From: Thermoleophilaceae bacterium
Lineage (GTDB): Bacteria > Actinomycetota > Thermoleophilia > Solirubrobacterales > Thermoleophilaceae
Length of the DNA: 55,396 nucleotides
Direction of reading: 5' to 3'
Assembly: GCA_025928345.1 (NCBI GenBank)
Contig: JAICJR010000002.1
Location: 1-55,396 of the forward strand
Each line of letters opens with the position of its first letter. Position 1 is the stretch's first letter. The translations under genes and the position numbers were made by a program. Below are positions 48,568 to 55,396 of the stretch, in pieces. The notes beneath the pieces are model-generated. The model did not search any database and was not told the origin of the DNA. It saw nothing but the letters and a program-made list of their open reading frames with translations.

Positions 48568-49299
48568 CTATCCGGGCAGCGTTAGCCCCGGCACATGACC
48601 GGGCGCAAGCGCGACGGCGATGCCGAGCGCCGCGACGAAGAGCGCCGTCAGCACGACCGCGGGGCGGCGCCACGGCAGCAGCTTCTCCACCGCCACCAGC
48701 GCCGCGATCACGACCATCCACGCAACGTTCATCACGCCGACCGCGAACAGCGCGGCCATCAGCGCGCCACTCGAACCGACGCAGTACGCGCCGTGCTGCA
48801 GGCCAGTGAGCAGCACGGGACGGTCGCGCCGGCCGGCGAGCTCGGGGTCCCGGCATTGCCGCAGGCAGGCCGACTTGAGCGGCGTGAGCTCGTAGAGCGC
48901 CGCGCCGAGAATCACTCCGGCCGCCACGTACTGGCCGCCGCGATCCCACGCGAGCCACGACAGGTCGAGCGAGCGCACGCCCTCGAACAGCGCATACGCG
49001 AGCGCGCCCGCGGCTAGCCACGTAACGAGGTAGCCGCAGGTGAAGAGGATCGCGTTGCGGCTCGCCACCGCCATCGGCACGAGCGACGGCAGCATCATCG
49101 CGGCCATCATCGTCACCCACACAACGGCGAACCAGCCGAGCGCGCCGAGCGGAGTGCCGGGCCCCATGTCCATGCCGTCCATGCGGTGCGCGGTGATCGC
49201 CCAGGATGCCGCCGCCACCGCGATCAGCACGAGCGCCGGCACGGCGCGCCTCAGCTCAGTGCGCGTTCCAGCTCGTTCAAGCACTCGTTCCATCCCCAC
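48568..49299 (-). CDS. DUF2182 integral membrane protein
   Basis: This 243-residue protein has about six helices. The DUF2182 pattern is visible: MDGMDMGPGTPLGALGWFAVVWVTMMAAMMLPSLVPM, AAGVILGAALYELTPLKSACLRQCRDPE and GLQHGAYCVGSSGALMAALFAVGVMNVAWMVVIAALVAVEKL. The Met/His-rich first loop and CxxxC suggest copper or other metal handling, which is how the family is often annotated. The start overlaps the end of the SRPBCC gene (49251) by up to 49 nt; MERVLERAG at 49293 is an alternative. It is the third gene of the ArsR operon. Confidence 0.88.
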   Translation of the reverse strand: MGMERVLERAGTRTELRRAVPALVLIAVAAASWAITAHRMDGMDMGPGTPLGALGWFAVVWVTMMAAMMLPSLVPMAVASRNAILFTCGYLVTWLAAGALAYALFEGVRSLDLSWLAWDRGGQYVAAGVILGAALYELTPLKSACLRQCRDPELAGRRDRPVLLTGLQHGAYCVGSSGALMAALFAVGVMNVAWMVVIAALVAVEKLLPWRRPAVVLTALFVAALGIAVALAPGHVPGLTLPG

Positions 49300-49676
49300 T
49301 CCTGTGACTCGCGCCGCTCATCGCTTGCGATGCGGCTGTTGACAAGTACCACCGTCGTCGCGCCCTCGGACTCCGCGAAGGAGAGCTCCATCAGCTGCTC
49401 GTTCGAGGGGTCGGAGTCGAACGTCCAGGTCATCACGAGCCGGTGCGGCCGCTCGATCACCTGGTACTCGCCCTGCGCGCTGGATTCGCTGCCGTCCGGC
49501 GCCCGCATCACCACACTCACCGTGCCGCCCACGCGAAGGTCGACCTCCGCCTTCGGCGTCTCCCAGTCCGCGCCGGCGTGGAACCAGCGCCGCATCACCT
49601 CGGCGCTCGTCCAGGCGTCGAACACCTCCTCGGCCGACGCCGCGAACGTGCGCTCGATGCGCAGCACGTGGCTCAA
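49251..49676 (-). CDS. SRPBCC/AHSA1-family protein
   Basis: The TTG at 49676 overlaps the ArsR TGA (TTGA), giving 141 residues. The AHSA1-type START-like domain shows LRIERTFAASAEEVFDAWTSAEVMRRWFHAG near the N-terminus, VGGTVSVVMRAPDGSESSAQGEYQVIERPHRLVMTWTFDSD and a C-terminal helix (WGWNECLNELERAL). These proteins bind hydrophobic ligands or act as co-chaperone-like factors; many actinobacterial members are paired with an ArsR repressor exactly as here. The ligand is unknown. Confidence 0.9.
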   Translation of the reverse strand: MSHVLRIERTFAASAEEVFDAWTSAEVMRRWFHAGADWETPKAEVDLRVGGTVSVVMRAPDGSESSAQGEYQVIERPHRLVMTWTFDSDPSNEQLMELSFAESEGATTVVLVNSRIASDERRESQEWGWNECLNELERALS

Positions 49677-49990
49677 CGCCGCTCCTCCTGCTCGTCGAGG
49701 TACTCGCCGACCACGTCGAACAAACGCTCCCACCGCTCGCGCTGCGCGTCCAGCCACTGCGACGCCTCGCTGAGCGCCTCCGGCTGGAGAGCGAGGCGAT
49801 GCGTCCTGCCGTCGATCACGCGGCTCACCACCCCGGCGTCCTCGAGCATCTTGAGATGCCGGGAGATCGTCGGCTTCGACACGCCGAAGTCGCGCGTCAC
49901 CTCCCCGACAGTCGCCACCCCGCCGCTCAGCCGCTCGACGATGTCGCGGCGCAGCGGGTGGGCGAGCGCTTTGAACGTATCGTTAGCCAT
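49673..49990 (-). CDS. ArsR-family winged-helix repressor
   Basis: This 105-residue protein has the ArsR fold: MANDTFKALAHPLRRDIVERLSGGVATVGEVTRDFGVSKPTISRHLKMLEDAGVVSRVIDGRTHRLAL. The recognition helix is VSKPTISRHLKML. No CVC metal-binding motif is present, so this is the metal-independent subgroup usually found with AHSA1 proteins. The operator GTTAGC-N6-GCTAAC covers its own start codon and -10 region (TATAGT), indicating negative autoregulation. It leads the operon ArsR-SRPBCC-DUF2182 and is divergent from a DUF899 gene. Confidence 0.93.
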   Translation of the reverse strand: MANDTFKALAHPLRRDIVERLSGGVATVGEVTRDFGVSKPTISRHLKMLEDAGVVSRVIDGRTHRLALQPEALSEASQWLDAQRERWERLFDVVGEYLDEQEERR

Positions 49991-49999
49991 TGTGCTAAC
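49982..49999. promoter_or_regulatory. Probable ArsR operator over the start codon
   Basis: GTTAGC-CATTGT-GCTAAC is a perfect 6-bp dyad with the repressor ATG inside its spacer. Next to it TATAGT (minus, 7 nt before the ATG) and TATATA (plus) form divergent -10 boxes, so one bound dimer could block both genes. Confidence 0.7.
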
Positions 50000-50025
50000 T
50001 ATATACGGCGACCAGCAGATAGGAG

Positions 50026-50766
50026 ATGGCCATGACGGAGCACAGGATCGGCACGCAGGAAGAGTGGAAGTCGGAGCGCGACGCGCTGCTCGCGGAAGAG
50101 AAGGAGCTCACCCGCCGCGGCGACGAGCTGACGAAGAAGAGGCGCGAGCTGCCGTGGGTGCCGGTGGAGAACGAGTACGTCTTCGACACCGAGGACGGCG
50201 AGAGGACGCTCGCTGACCTGTTCGACGGACGCTCCCAGCTCGTGATCTACCACTTCATGTTCGGCCCGCAGTACAGCGCCGGTGGCTGCCCGGTCTGCAC
50301 CTCGATCGCGGACACCCTGAATCCGCAGGTGCCGCACCTCGCGGCGAGGGACACCACCCTGATGCTCGCCTCGCGCGCTCCGCTCGATCAGCTGCTCGCC
50401 TACCGGGAGCGGCTCGGCTGGGAGATCCCGTGGGTATCGAGCGACGGCAGCGACTTCAACCGCGACATCGGCTTCCTCAGCACCGAGGAGGAGCTGCAGC
50501 CCTGGCTCGACCGCGGCGAGATCCCGCCCACGGTGGAGCAGAACGCGCGCATGTGCGGAACGAACGCGCTCGGCTACGTGATGGAGCGCCCGGGCCTCAG
50601 CGTGCACGCGCGTGAGAACGGCGGCGTGTACCGCACCTACGTGACGACGGCGCGCGGCCTCGAGGCTCCGGGCATGGCGTACTACGCGCTTCTGGACCGC
50701 ACGCCCAAGGGACGCGACGAGAGCCCGACCGAGCCTCTCTGGCTGCGCCGCCACGACGAGTACTAG
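50026..50766 (+). CDS. DUF899 family thioredoxin-like protein
   Basis: This 246-residue protein starts at ATG after TAGGAG. The DUF899 pattern includes MTEHRIGTQEEWKSERDALLAEEKELTRRGDELTKKRRELPWVPVENEYVFDTEDGERTLADLFDGRSQLVIYHFMFGPQY. It then has GGCPVCTSIADTLNPQVPHLAARDTTLMLASRAPLDQLLAYRERLGWEIPWVSS. The GCPVC cysteines sit where thioredoxin-fold proteins carry their active site. The substrate is unknown; a redox role is likely. It is divergent from ArsR and probably co-repressed. Its close paralogue lies tail to tail downstream. Confidence 0.92.
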   Translation: MAMTEHRIGTQEEWKSERDALLAEEKELTRRGDELTKKRRELPWVPVENEYVFDTEDGERTLADLFDGRSQLVIYHFMFGPQYSAGGCPVCTSIADTLNPQVPHLAARDTTLMLASRAPLDQLLAYRERLGWEIPWVSSDGSDFNRDIGFLSTEEELQPWLDRGEIPPTVEQNARMCGTNALGYVMERPGLSVHARENGGVYRTYVTTARGLEAPGMAYYALLDRTPKGRDESPTEPLWLRRHDEY

Positions 50767-51506
50767 GCAGCGTCGGGGTACTCGTCCTTGCGCCAGGCGC
50801 GCGGCTCTTCCTCTTCGGCCTTCGCCGTGCGGTCGAGCAGGAACGCGTGGTACGGCGCGACGAACTGGTCCGGTGCCGTGACCGTGTAGGTGTGGTAGAC
50901 GGTCCCGTTCTCGCGCGCGAACGCGATGTACCCAGGGCCCTCGCGCAGGCCGTCCTCGAGCCCTGCGCCGATGGACCGGCTCCAGTCCTCGAGCCACTCC
51001 GGCGGGTCGTCGATCATGCCCTTCACCTCCGGCATGGCCTGCGCCTGCTCGGGCTTGAGGGCGAGCCCGAAGTCGAACGGGAAGTCCGTCCCGTAGGTCG
51101 AGACGTAGGGGAACTCCCAGCCCATCCGCCGCTTGTACGCCGTGAGCCGATCGATCGGCGCGCGCGAGAAGCAGATGAGCGTGACGTCGCGGTGGTTCAT
51201 GTGCACGAGCGTGCCGCTCAGCTCGTCGCCGAGGTTCGTGCAGCCGGGGCAGGCGCCGAGCTCGTAGTCCGGCCCGAACATGATGTTGTAGGCGAGCAGG
51301 TGCGAGCGCCCGTCGAACAGCTCGGCCAGCGTCTTCTTCCCGTCCTCGGTGTCGAACACGTACTCCTTCTCCACCGGGACCCAGGGCAGGCGCCGCCGCT
51401 CCTCGGTCACCTTCCGGCCGAGCTCGGCGTGCTCGGCCTCGAGCTTTCCAAGCTCAGCGCGGGCGGTCTCCCACTCCTCGCGTGTTCCAATCGTGTGCTC
51501 GGACAT
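50763..51506 (-). CDS. DUF899 family thioredoxin-like protein (paralogue)
   Basis: The start is MSEHTIGTREEWETARAELGKLEAEH (51506, AGAAGGAG upstream), giving 247 residues. It shares RRLPWVPVEKEYVFDTEDGKKTLAELFDGRSHLLAYNIMFGPDY and GACPGCTNLGDELSGTLVHMNHRDVTLICFSRAPIDRLTAYKRRMGWEFPYVSTYGTDF with the gene at 50026. It differs in its second half, where GLALKPEQAQAMPEVKGMIDD replaces the sister sequence. The redox motif reads GCPGC-type (ACPGC). The two stops overlap by 4 bp, so the genes form an inverted paralogous pair. Confidence 0.92.
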   Translation of the reverse strand: MSEHTIGTREEWETARAELGKLEAEHAELGRKVTEERRRLPWVPVEKEYVFDTEDGKKTLAELFDGRSHLLAYNIMFGPDYELGACPGCTNLGDELSGTLVHMNHRDVTLICFSRAPIDRLTAYKRRMGWEFPYVSTYGTDFPFDFGLALKPEQAQAMPEVKGMIDDPPEWLEDWSRSIGAGLEDGLREGPGYIAFARENGTVYHTYTVTAPDQFVAPYHAFLLDRTAKAEEEEPRAWRKDEYPDAA

Positions 51507-51554
51507 CAGGCTTCTCCTTCTGGCAATCGACACTCATTGCCTTAGACCGGCGTG

Positions 51555-52922
51555 CTAGGCAGAACTCATCGCCGGCGCGTTTGCGGACTCGGCATCGCCG
51601 CTGACCACGAACAGCCGCCACTCGCCGGGCACGCCCTTGAGCTCGTGCGAGCCACGGTCCTCGAACTCGAGTCCGGAGCCCACCACGAGGTCCCTCACGG
51701 TGCTCGACACGAGCACCTCACCCGGCTGGGCGACGCGCTCGACGCGCGCGGCGATGTGAACGGCGATCCCCGCCAGGTCGTCGGCAAGCGGTACGCATTC
51801 GCCCGTGTGGATCCCGGCGCGCAACCCGAGCCCGACCCCGTGCGCCGCGTCGCGCATGTCGAGCGCGGCGCGCACTGCCCTGGCCGGGCCGTCGAAGGTG
51901 GCGAGGATGCCGTCGCCGGTCGTCTTCACCACGCGGCCGCGGTGGCGCTCGGTGAGCGCGCGGGACGTGCGCTCGTGCTGTTCGAGCAGGTCGCGCCAGG
52001 ACCGATCGCCCAGCTCGGCCGCCCGGCGCGTGGACTCGACGAGATCGGTGAACATCAGCGTGGCCAGCACGCGATCCGCGGCCGGGACGACCGGCCGCCC
52101 CGTGAGGAACTCCTCCACCTCGTCGACGATCGCGTCGTTGCGGACGGCGAACAGATGGTCGCTGCCGGGCAGCGCCATCAAGCGCGCGCTGGGAATTCCC
52201 TCGGCCACGGTCGCCGTCGTCGCGGGCGGGATGAGACTGTCGGTTTCGCGGTACATCACGAGCGTGGGTGCCCGGACGGCCGGCAGCAGAGACCGCACGT
52301 CCAGCTGCTCCTGCATCCGGCCGATGGATCGGAGAGCTCCTGGGCTCACACCCGAACGCGTCAGCCGCGCCCACCACTCCCCGAGCTCCGGGTCATCCGG
52401 CATGCTCGGCGCCCACGCCCTGATGCTCTTCACGTCGCCCCAGTTCTTGAACAGCCAGTCGTAGAAGCGGCGGATGTCCTCGACGGGAATGCCCTGCGGG
52501 TAATCCGGCGCCTGAGACAGCCGCGCGTACGTGCCGTACTGGACCATTGCGCTCACGCGCTCGGGGTGCGCGGCGGCGAGCATCGTCGCGGCCGTACCGC
52601 CCTCCGAGATGCCGAGCACGGCCGCCCGTTCCACACCGAGCGCGTCGAGCACGGCGAGGGCGTCGTCGCTGATGTTCTCGATCGTGTAGCTGCCGGAATC
52701 CCGGTCGGACAGCCCCATGCCCCGCTTGTCGAACACGATGATCCGGGCGAACGAACTGAGCCGGTCGTAGAAGTGCTCCACGAGCGGCAGCGACGGCTCG
52801 ATCTCGAGATGGCTCACGAAGCCTTGGATGACGAGCAGGTCCAGCTCCGATCGCCCGGCGGTCGTGTAGGCGATCGAAACATCGCCGTTGTGTGCGTATC
52901 GGACCGGCGCCCATACGGGCAT
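51555..52922 (-). CDS. Alpha/beta hydrolase fused to class III adenylate cyclase
   Basis: The start is MPVWAPVRYAHNGDVSIAYTTAG (52922), 6 nt after TATCCT, giving 455 residues. The N-terminal hydrolase (residues 1-270) has LLVIQGFVSHLEIEPSLPLVEHFYDRLSSFARIIVFDKRGMGLSD, the nucleophile elbow VLGISEGGTAATML and a C-terminal His in LPGSDHLFAVRN. The cyclase homology domain (about 280-450) has LATLMFTDLVESTRRAAEL with the first metal Asp, GRVVKTTGDGILATF with the second, and LRAGIHTGECVPL, all consistent with an active cAMP cyclase. The layout resembles mycobacterial Rv1900c. How the hydrolase controls cyclase output is unknown. Confidence 0.92.
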   Translation of the reverse strand: MPVWAPVRYAHNGDVSIAYTTAGRSELDLLVIQGFVSHLEIEPSLPLVEHFYDRLSSFARIIVFDKRGMGLSDRDSGSYTIENISDDALAVLDALGVERAAVLGISEGGTAATMLAAAHPERVSAMVQYGTYARLSQAPDYPQGIPVEDIRRFYDWLFKNWGDVKSIRAWAPSMPDDPELGEWWARLTRSGVSPGALRSIGRMQEQLDVRSLLPAVRAPTLVMYRETDSLIPPATTATVAEGIPSARLMALPGSDHLFAVRNDAIVDEVEEFLTGRPVVPAADRVLATLMFTDLVESTRRAAELGDRSWRDLLEQHERTSRALTERHRGRVVKTTGDGILATFDGPARAVRAALDMRDAAHGVGLGLRAGIHTGECVPLADDLAGIAVHIAARVERVAQPGEVLVSSTVRDLVVGSGLEFEDRGSHELKGVPGEWRLFVVSGDAESANAPAMSSA

Positions 52923-52928
52923 GAGTCG

Positions 52929-52934
52929 AGGATA
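52929..52934 (-). promoter_or_regulatory. Leaderless -10 box of hydrolase-cyclase
   Basis: TATCCT, 6 nt before the ATG at 52922; TCATAGG lies just upstream, as it also does before the kinase at 47902. Confidence 0.5.
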
Positions 52935-52997
52935 AGACCGCCTATGAGTCGGAAGCAAGGCGCGCCGTCGCCCTCGCACCGCCTCTGCTACCGGCTG

Positions 52998-54080
52998 TCA
53001 AAACGTGGCTGTGATCGACTTTCTCGGCCTGGTGCACTTGGCGAATCCAGTTTGGGGCCCGACGCAATGCCAACCGTGGATTGGCGTCGTCGTGTTGCCC
53101 CCATGACGGAAGAGGATCTTCATTGTGCGCTTGGCGGTGTTGCAGGAGACCGAACCATGGGTCGTGATGTGCGCCATGTTGTGTGGCGGCACCAGGTCCT
53201 CGAGCGATTTCGGCCGGATCGTCCCGCACGATCGCGCCATGCGAACGAGGACTTGCGCGCGTACGGAGGCCAGGTTCGCATCCGCCTGCACAGCGCTCTT
53301 CGCAGTCGCGGTGGAGACGTACACCGTGTTCCTGCCGCCTGCGAGAGCGTGACGCTTGATCCTGAAGCTGTAGTTGAAGTAGTCCGCATTCGGATCACTC
53401 GGATTCCACACGGTCACCGTGCCTTTGAAGCTCGCGACGGCTTCGAATCCCGCTCGGCCGCAACTCGGATGGCACCGCTTCACCTGGAGCCAGGACACCC
53501 TGCAACGGAATTTCGTTCGGCTCAACCGGCTGCATCGCGAATGGAACTCGGCCCGATGGGCGTACGGCTTGCGGAACTTGCGATGGAGCACCGCCCGCAC
53601 GTCACCGCCTGCTTCGGACTTACCGAGCTGCGGCGGTGCTGCCGGCGTGTTCTCTGGCGTGGGCGCGGTCGGCGTGGGCGTGACGACCGGCGGCGGCGCG
53701 GGCGGGCTGTAGAGGTATTCGGTGAGTTCTTCGTTCGTGCCGGAAGGCGCGGATGCGAACAGACAGAGCCTGTCCGACGGGTATTGAACGAAGAATTCGT
53801 GGGTAGCCGTCTCAGTACCCAACGAGTCGTGGAGCGGACCGACATAGATGACGTTCGGAGAGTCGGCATAGCAGGGAACGCTCGGGTCTTCTGCTGTCGC
53901 GAATGCGAACCAGCCGCAATACGAGTCAGCGGCGCACTGGTCTACGGTGCTCGTGAAAGTCGCCTGGACCTGGCCATTCGCGAATGGACCGACGTTGGTG
54001 ATTGAGCCGGAGTCGGCTAGGGCAGGGGGTGCCAGAACGAGGGCACAGGCCCCCAGTAAGACGGCAAGCGCAAAGCGCAT
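52998..54080 (-). CDS. Secreted protein of unknown function, low GC
   Basis: This 360-residue protein starts after GGAGG with a signal peptide (MRFALAVLLGACALVLAPPALADSG). An N-terminal module with paired cysteines (CAADSYCGWFAFATAEDPSVPCYADSP) is followed by a Pro/Thr linker (PPAPPPVVTPTPTAPTPENTPAAPP). The middle region FRKPYAHRAEFHSRCSRLSRTKFRCRVSW and a C-terminal module (SCNTAKRTMKILFRHGGNTTTPIHGWHC) carry further cysteines; that ending resembles C-terminal repeats of other actinobacterial exported proteins. GC content looks near 57%, clearly below the neighbours, and codon use differs, which points to transfer. Confidence 0.75.
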   Translation of the reverse strand: MRFALAVLLGACALVLAPPALADSGSITNVGPFANGQVQATFTSTVDQCAADSYCGWFAFATAEDPSVPCYADSPNVIYVGPLHDSLGTETATHEFFVQYPSDRLCLFASAPSGTNEELTEYLYSPPAPPPVVTPTPTAPTPENTPAAPPQLGKSEAGGDVRAVLHRKFRKPYAHRAEFHSRCSRLSRTKFRCRVSWLQVKRCHPSCGRAGFEAVASFKGTVTVWNPSDPNADYFNYSFRIKRHALAGGRNTVYVSTATAKSAVQADANLASVRAQVLVRMARSCGTIRPKSLEDLVPPHNMAHITTHGSVSCNTAKRTMKILFRHGGNTTTPIHGWHCVGPQTGFAKCTRPRKSITATF

Positions 54081-54121
54081 GGCGAGTCCTCCAGTCAGCG
54101 ACGACTGTGCAAAGCGAGCGA

Positions 54122-54153
54122 TGCCAGGCTCTCATGGATACGGTGCCCTGGCA
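54122..54153. repeat. 7-bp inverted repeat in spacer 54081-54267
   Basis: TGCCAGG...CCTGGCA with an 18-nt loop lies upstream of the secreted protein gene. The remaining 187-bp spacer holds only a plausible ribosome-binding site (GGAGG) near 54090 and no recognisable promoter class. Confidence 0.3.
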
Positions 54154-54267
54154 AACGGGCAGCGGCGTCTCTGTCAGGCCACGAACACGCAGGTGGCAAC
54201 GCGCTTCGGATTTCCCTTCCATAGCAAGTCGAAGCGTGTGAGCACTGTCCTCCCCCGAGATACGCGT

Positions 54268-55329
54268 TCAGCCGCGTAGGGAGGCCACCACGCGCCTGTG
54301 CTCGCGCATCGTCTCCATGCCGTCGCTGCCGGGCTGGCGGCCGAAGCCGCAGTACATCGCCACGCCGAAGTCATCGATGTAGCGCGAGGCGGTGGCGTGA
54401 CGGCGCTTGAGGCCGCGCTCGCCGTCGATCGGCAGCACGATGCCGAGGAACACACGCGCGTCGCCGGGCTCGAGGTCCGCGAGCGGGCGGAAGAAGCTGC
54501 GGTCCTCGCTGCGCAGGTAGCGCGGGCCGGCGAGGTGGAGCCAGTCGACCGTGCGCCCGGACTCCGCCACCGCGAAGTTGGCCATCCGCACGAGCACCGA
54601 GTAGTCGCGCGCCTCGTACATCGGCCACTCGGGGAAGGTGCCGTAGCAGAGGTGGTAGCCCACGAGCACCTCCTCGGGGATCAGGCGCGTGAGGCGCGTG
54701 ACCGGTCCGGCGAAGCGCTCCCAGCCGCCCTCCGTGGTCCATGCGAGCACGCCCTCGATGTCGTGCGTCTCGTAGGCGCAGTCCCATTGGATGGCGAGGT
54801 CCTCGGCCGGGACCTCGCCGAGCAGCCGCTCGAGCTCGCGCGCCACCAACTTCTCGAAGCCGCGCTCGGCCACCGGGTAATCAGCGGCGAAGTTCGCCTT
54901 GAACGCGTTCATCGCGCTCTCCGGGAACGGGAGGCCTACCTGGAAGCGGAGGCCGGGCGGGATCACGCCGTCGTCGCGCAGCGCGCGGAAGCGCTGGTAC
55001 GAGGCGATCGCGTCGTCGATCCGAGGCCAGGATTGGAAGCGCAGCTCGGTCGCGCCCGGGCGGATGCCGAACACGGGCGTCTCGTACGCGTGCCGCGGTA
55101 TGCCGGTGGGCGACTCCGTCTCCTCGAGCACCACCACGTCCGGGCTCGGGCGCGCGAGCTGTTCCCGTTCGTATCCGACCCAGGCGCGGCGCGGGCCGGT
55201 CTCGCCGTCGGGCAGCGCGAACACCATGTCGCCGAACAGCTCGGCGCCGGCGGTGAAGGCGGCGTCGGTGGAATCGGCCGGAAGGCTTCCCACCAGCAGG
55301 AGCTCGGACGTCACCCGTGGCGCCATCAC
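54268..55329 (-). CDS. MetE-like (cobalamin-independent methionine synthase fold) protein
   Basis: This 353-residue protein opens with VTSELLLVGSLPADSTDAAFTAGAELFGDMVFALPDGETGPRRAWVGYE, a UROD/MetE-like barrel start. LRFQVGLPFPESAMNAFKANF, LAIQWDCAYETHDIEG and VGYHLCYGTFPEWPMYEARDYSVLVRMANFAVAESGRTVDWLHLAGPR follow. HLCYG is where MetE-type proteins carry zinc ligands. The chain is half the size of a full MetE, so it is probably a single C-terminal-like barrel. The reaction is unknown. GTG at 55329 or ATG at 55326 starts it, just after the stop of the gene upstream. Confidence 0.7.
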   Translation of the reverse strand: MMAPRVTSELLLVGSLPADSTDAAFTAGAELFGDMVFALPDGETGPRRAWVGYEREQLARPSPDVVVLEETESPTGIPRHAYETPVFGIRPGATELRFQSWPRIDDAIASYQRFRALRDDGVIPPGLRFQVGLPFPESAMNAFKANFAADYPVAERGFEKLVARELERLLGEVPAEDLAIQWDCAYETHDIEGVLAWTTEGGWERFAGPVTRLTRLIPEEVLVGYHLCYGTFPEWPMYEARDYSVLVRMANFAVAESGRTVDWLHLAGPRYLRSEDRSFFRPLADLEPGDARVFLGIVLPIDGERGLKRRHATASRYIDDFGVAMYCGFGRQPGSDGMETMREHRRVVASLRG

Positions 55330-55332
55330 CCG

Positions 55333-55396
55333 CTATTCCACCACCAGCACCACGAGCCTGCGCGGCCCGTGCACACCCTCCACGCGGCGGAGCTCG
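55333..55396 (-). CDS. C-terminal fragment, possibly LUD-domain (LutC-like)
   Basis: Only the last 20 codons are visible (ELRRVEGVHGPRRLVVLVVE, then TAG at 55333). The GVHGPR-LxVVLV ending resembles the C-terminus of LutC/LldG-type lactate-utilisation proteins. The fragment is too short to be sure. The stop lies 3 nt before the GTG of the MetE-like gene. Confidence 0.4.
   Translation of the reverse strand, partial: ELRRVEGVHGPRRLVVLVVE

Overview
The window is a very GC-rich (about 70%), gene-dense chromosomal segment. It looks like a soil actinomycete, most likely class Thermoleophilia (Solirubrobacterales or Gaiellales relatives). I infer this from codon use, many leaderless genes with a TANNNT-type -10 box 6-8 nt before the start codon, frequent GTG/TTG starts, ATGA/GTGA coupling, and the protein families present. 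I see no rRNA, tRNA, CRISPR array, phage or insertion sequence. No gene-free stretch exceeds 300 bases; the longest is about 240 bases (19804-20043). Many ORF-track entries are antisense shadows, and the first gene (CYTH-CHAD, minus strand) is missing from the track because it runs off the left edge.

Layout. 1-5.9 kb: a polyphosphate-linked minus-strand operon (PPK2, P-type ATPase, CYTH-CHAD) preceded by a YihY-family gene. 6-11.5 kb: RsbW-like protein, potassium channel, MASE1 sensor kinase, HdeD, a membrane protein and a NarL-type regulator. 11.7-17.3 kb: CMD-like protein, SHOCT protein, DUF1269 stress protein, lipoprotein, MgtC, GH15 glucosidase and PAP2 phosphatase. 17.3-24.2 kb: MalT-type LuxR regulator, a 998-residue PAS-rich histidine kinase, a single-domain response regulator and an HD-domain protein. 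24.2-31 kb: an RDD pair, then a DUF2252 / holin-phosphodiesterase / SulP operon. 31-37.8 kb: PAS-LuxR regulator, class II amidotransferase plus GCS2 ligase, a second CYTH protein, PRC-barrel protein and a CPA1 antiporter. 37.8-42 kb: one intact two-component pair and one decayed pair. 42-55.4 kb: FkbM methyltransferase, ECF sigma with a cotranscribed membrane partner, hydrolases, a PAS kinase, an ArsR-SRPBCC-DUF2182 operon beside two tail-to-tail DUF899 genes, a hydrolase-adenylate cyclase fusion, a low-GC secreted protein and a MetE-like protein.

The most striking signal is regulatory. Eight promoters carry a 19-bp element with the core inverted repeat TCAYCC-N5-GGRTGA. In all eight, exactly 33 nt separate TCAYCC from a (T/G)ANNNT-type -10 hexamer. 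They precede the PPK2 operon, YihY, the K+ channel, DUF1269, GH15, the amidotransferase-GCS2 pair, the PRC-barrel pair and the CPA1 antiporter, which together look like an osmotic or general stress regulon. A second class of four promoters has a GGTGC-N2-GCACC-type palindrome at fixed distance from GCCMCATTGY. These precede the RsbW-like protein, the HD protein, the DUF2252 operon and the PAS-LuxR regulator. The two classes lie back to back at 5.88-5.95 kb. I know of no description of either class, but I could not search for one.
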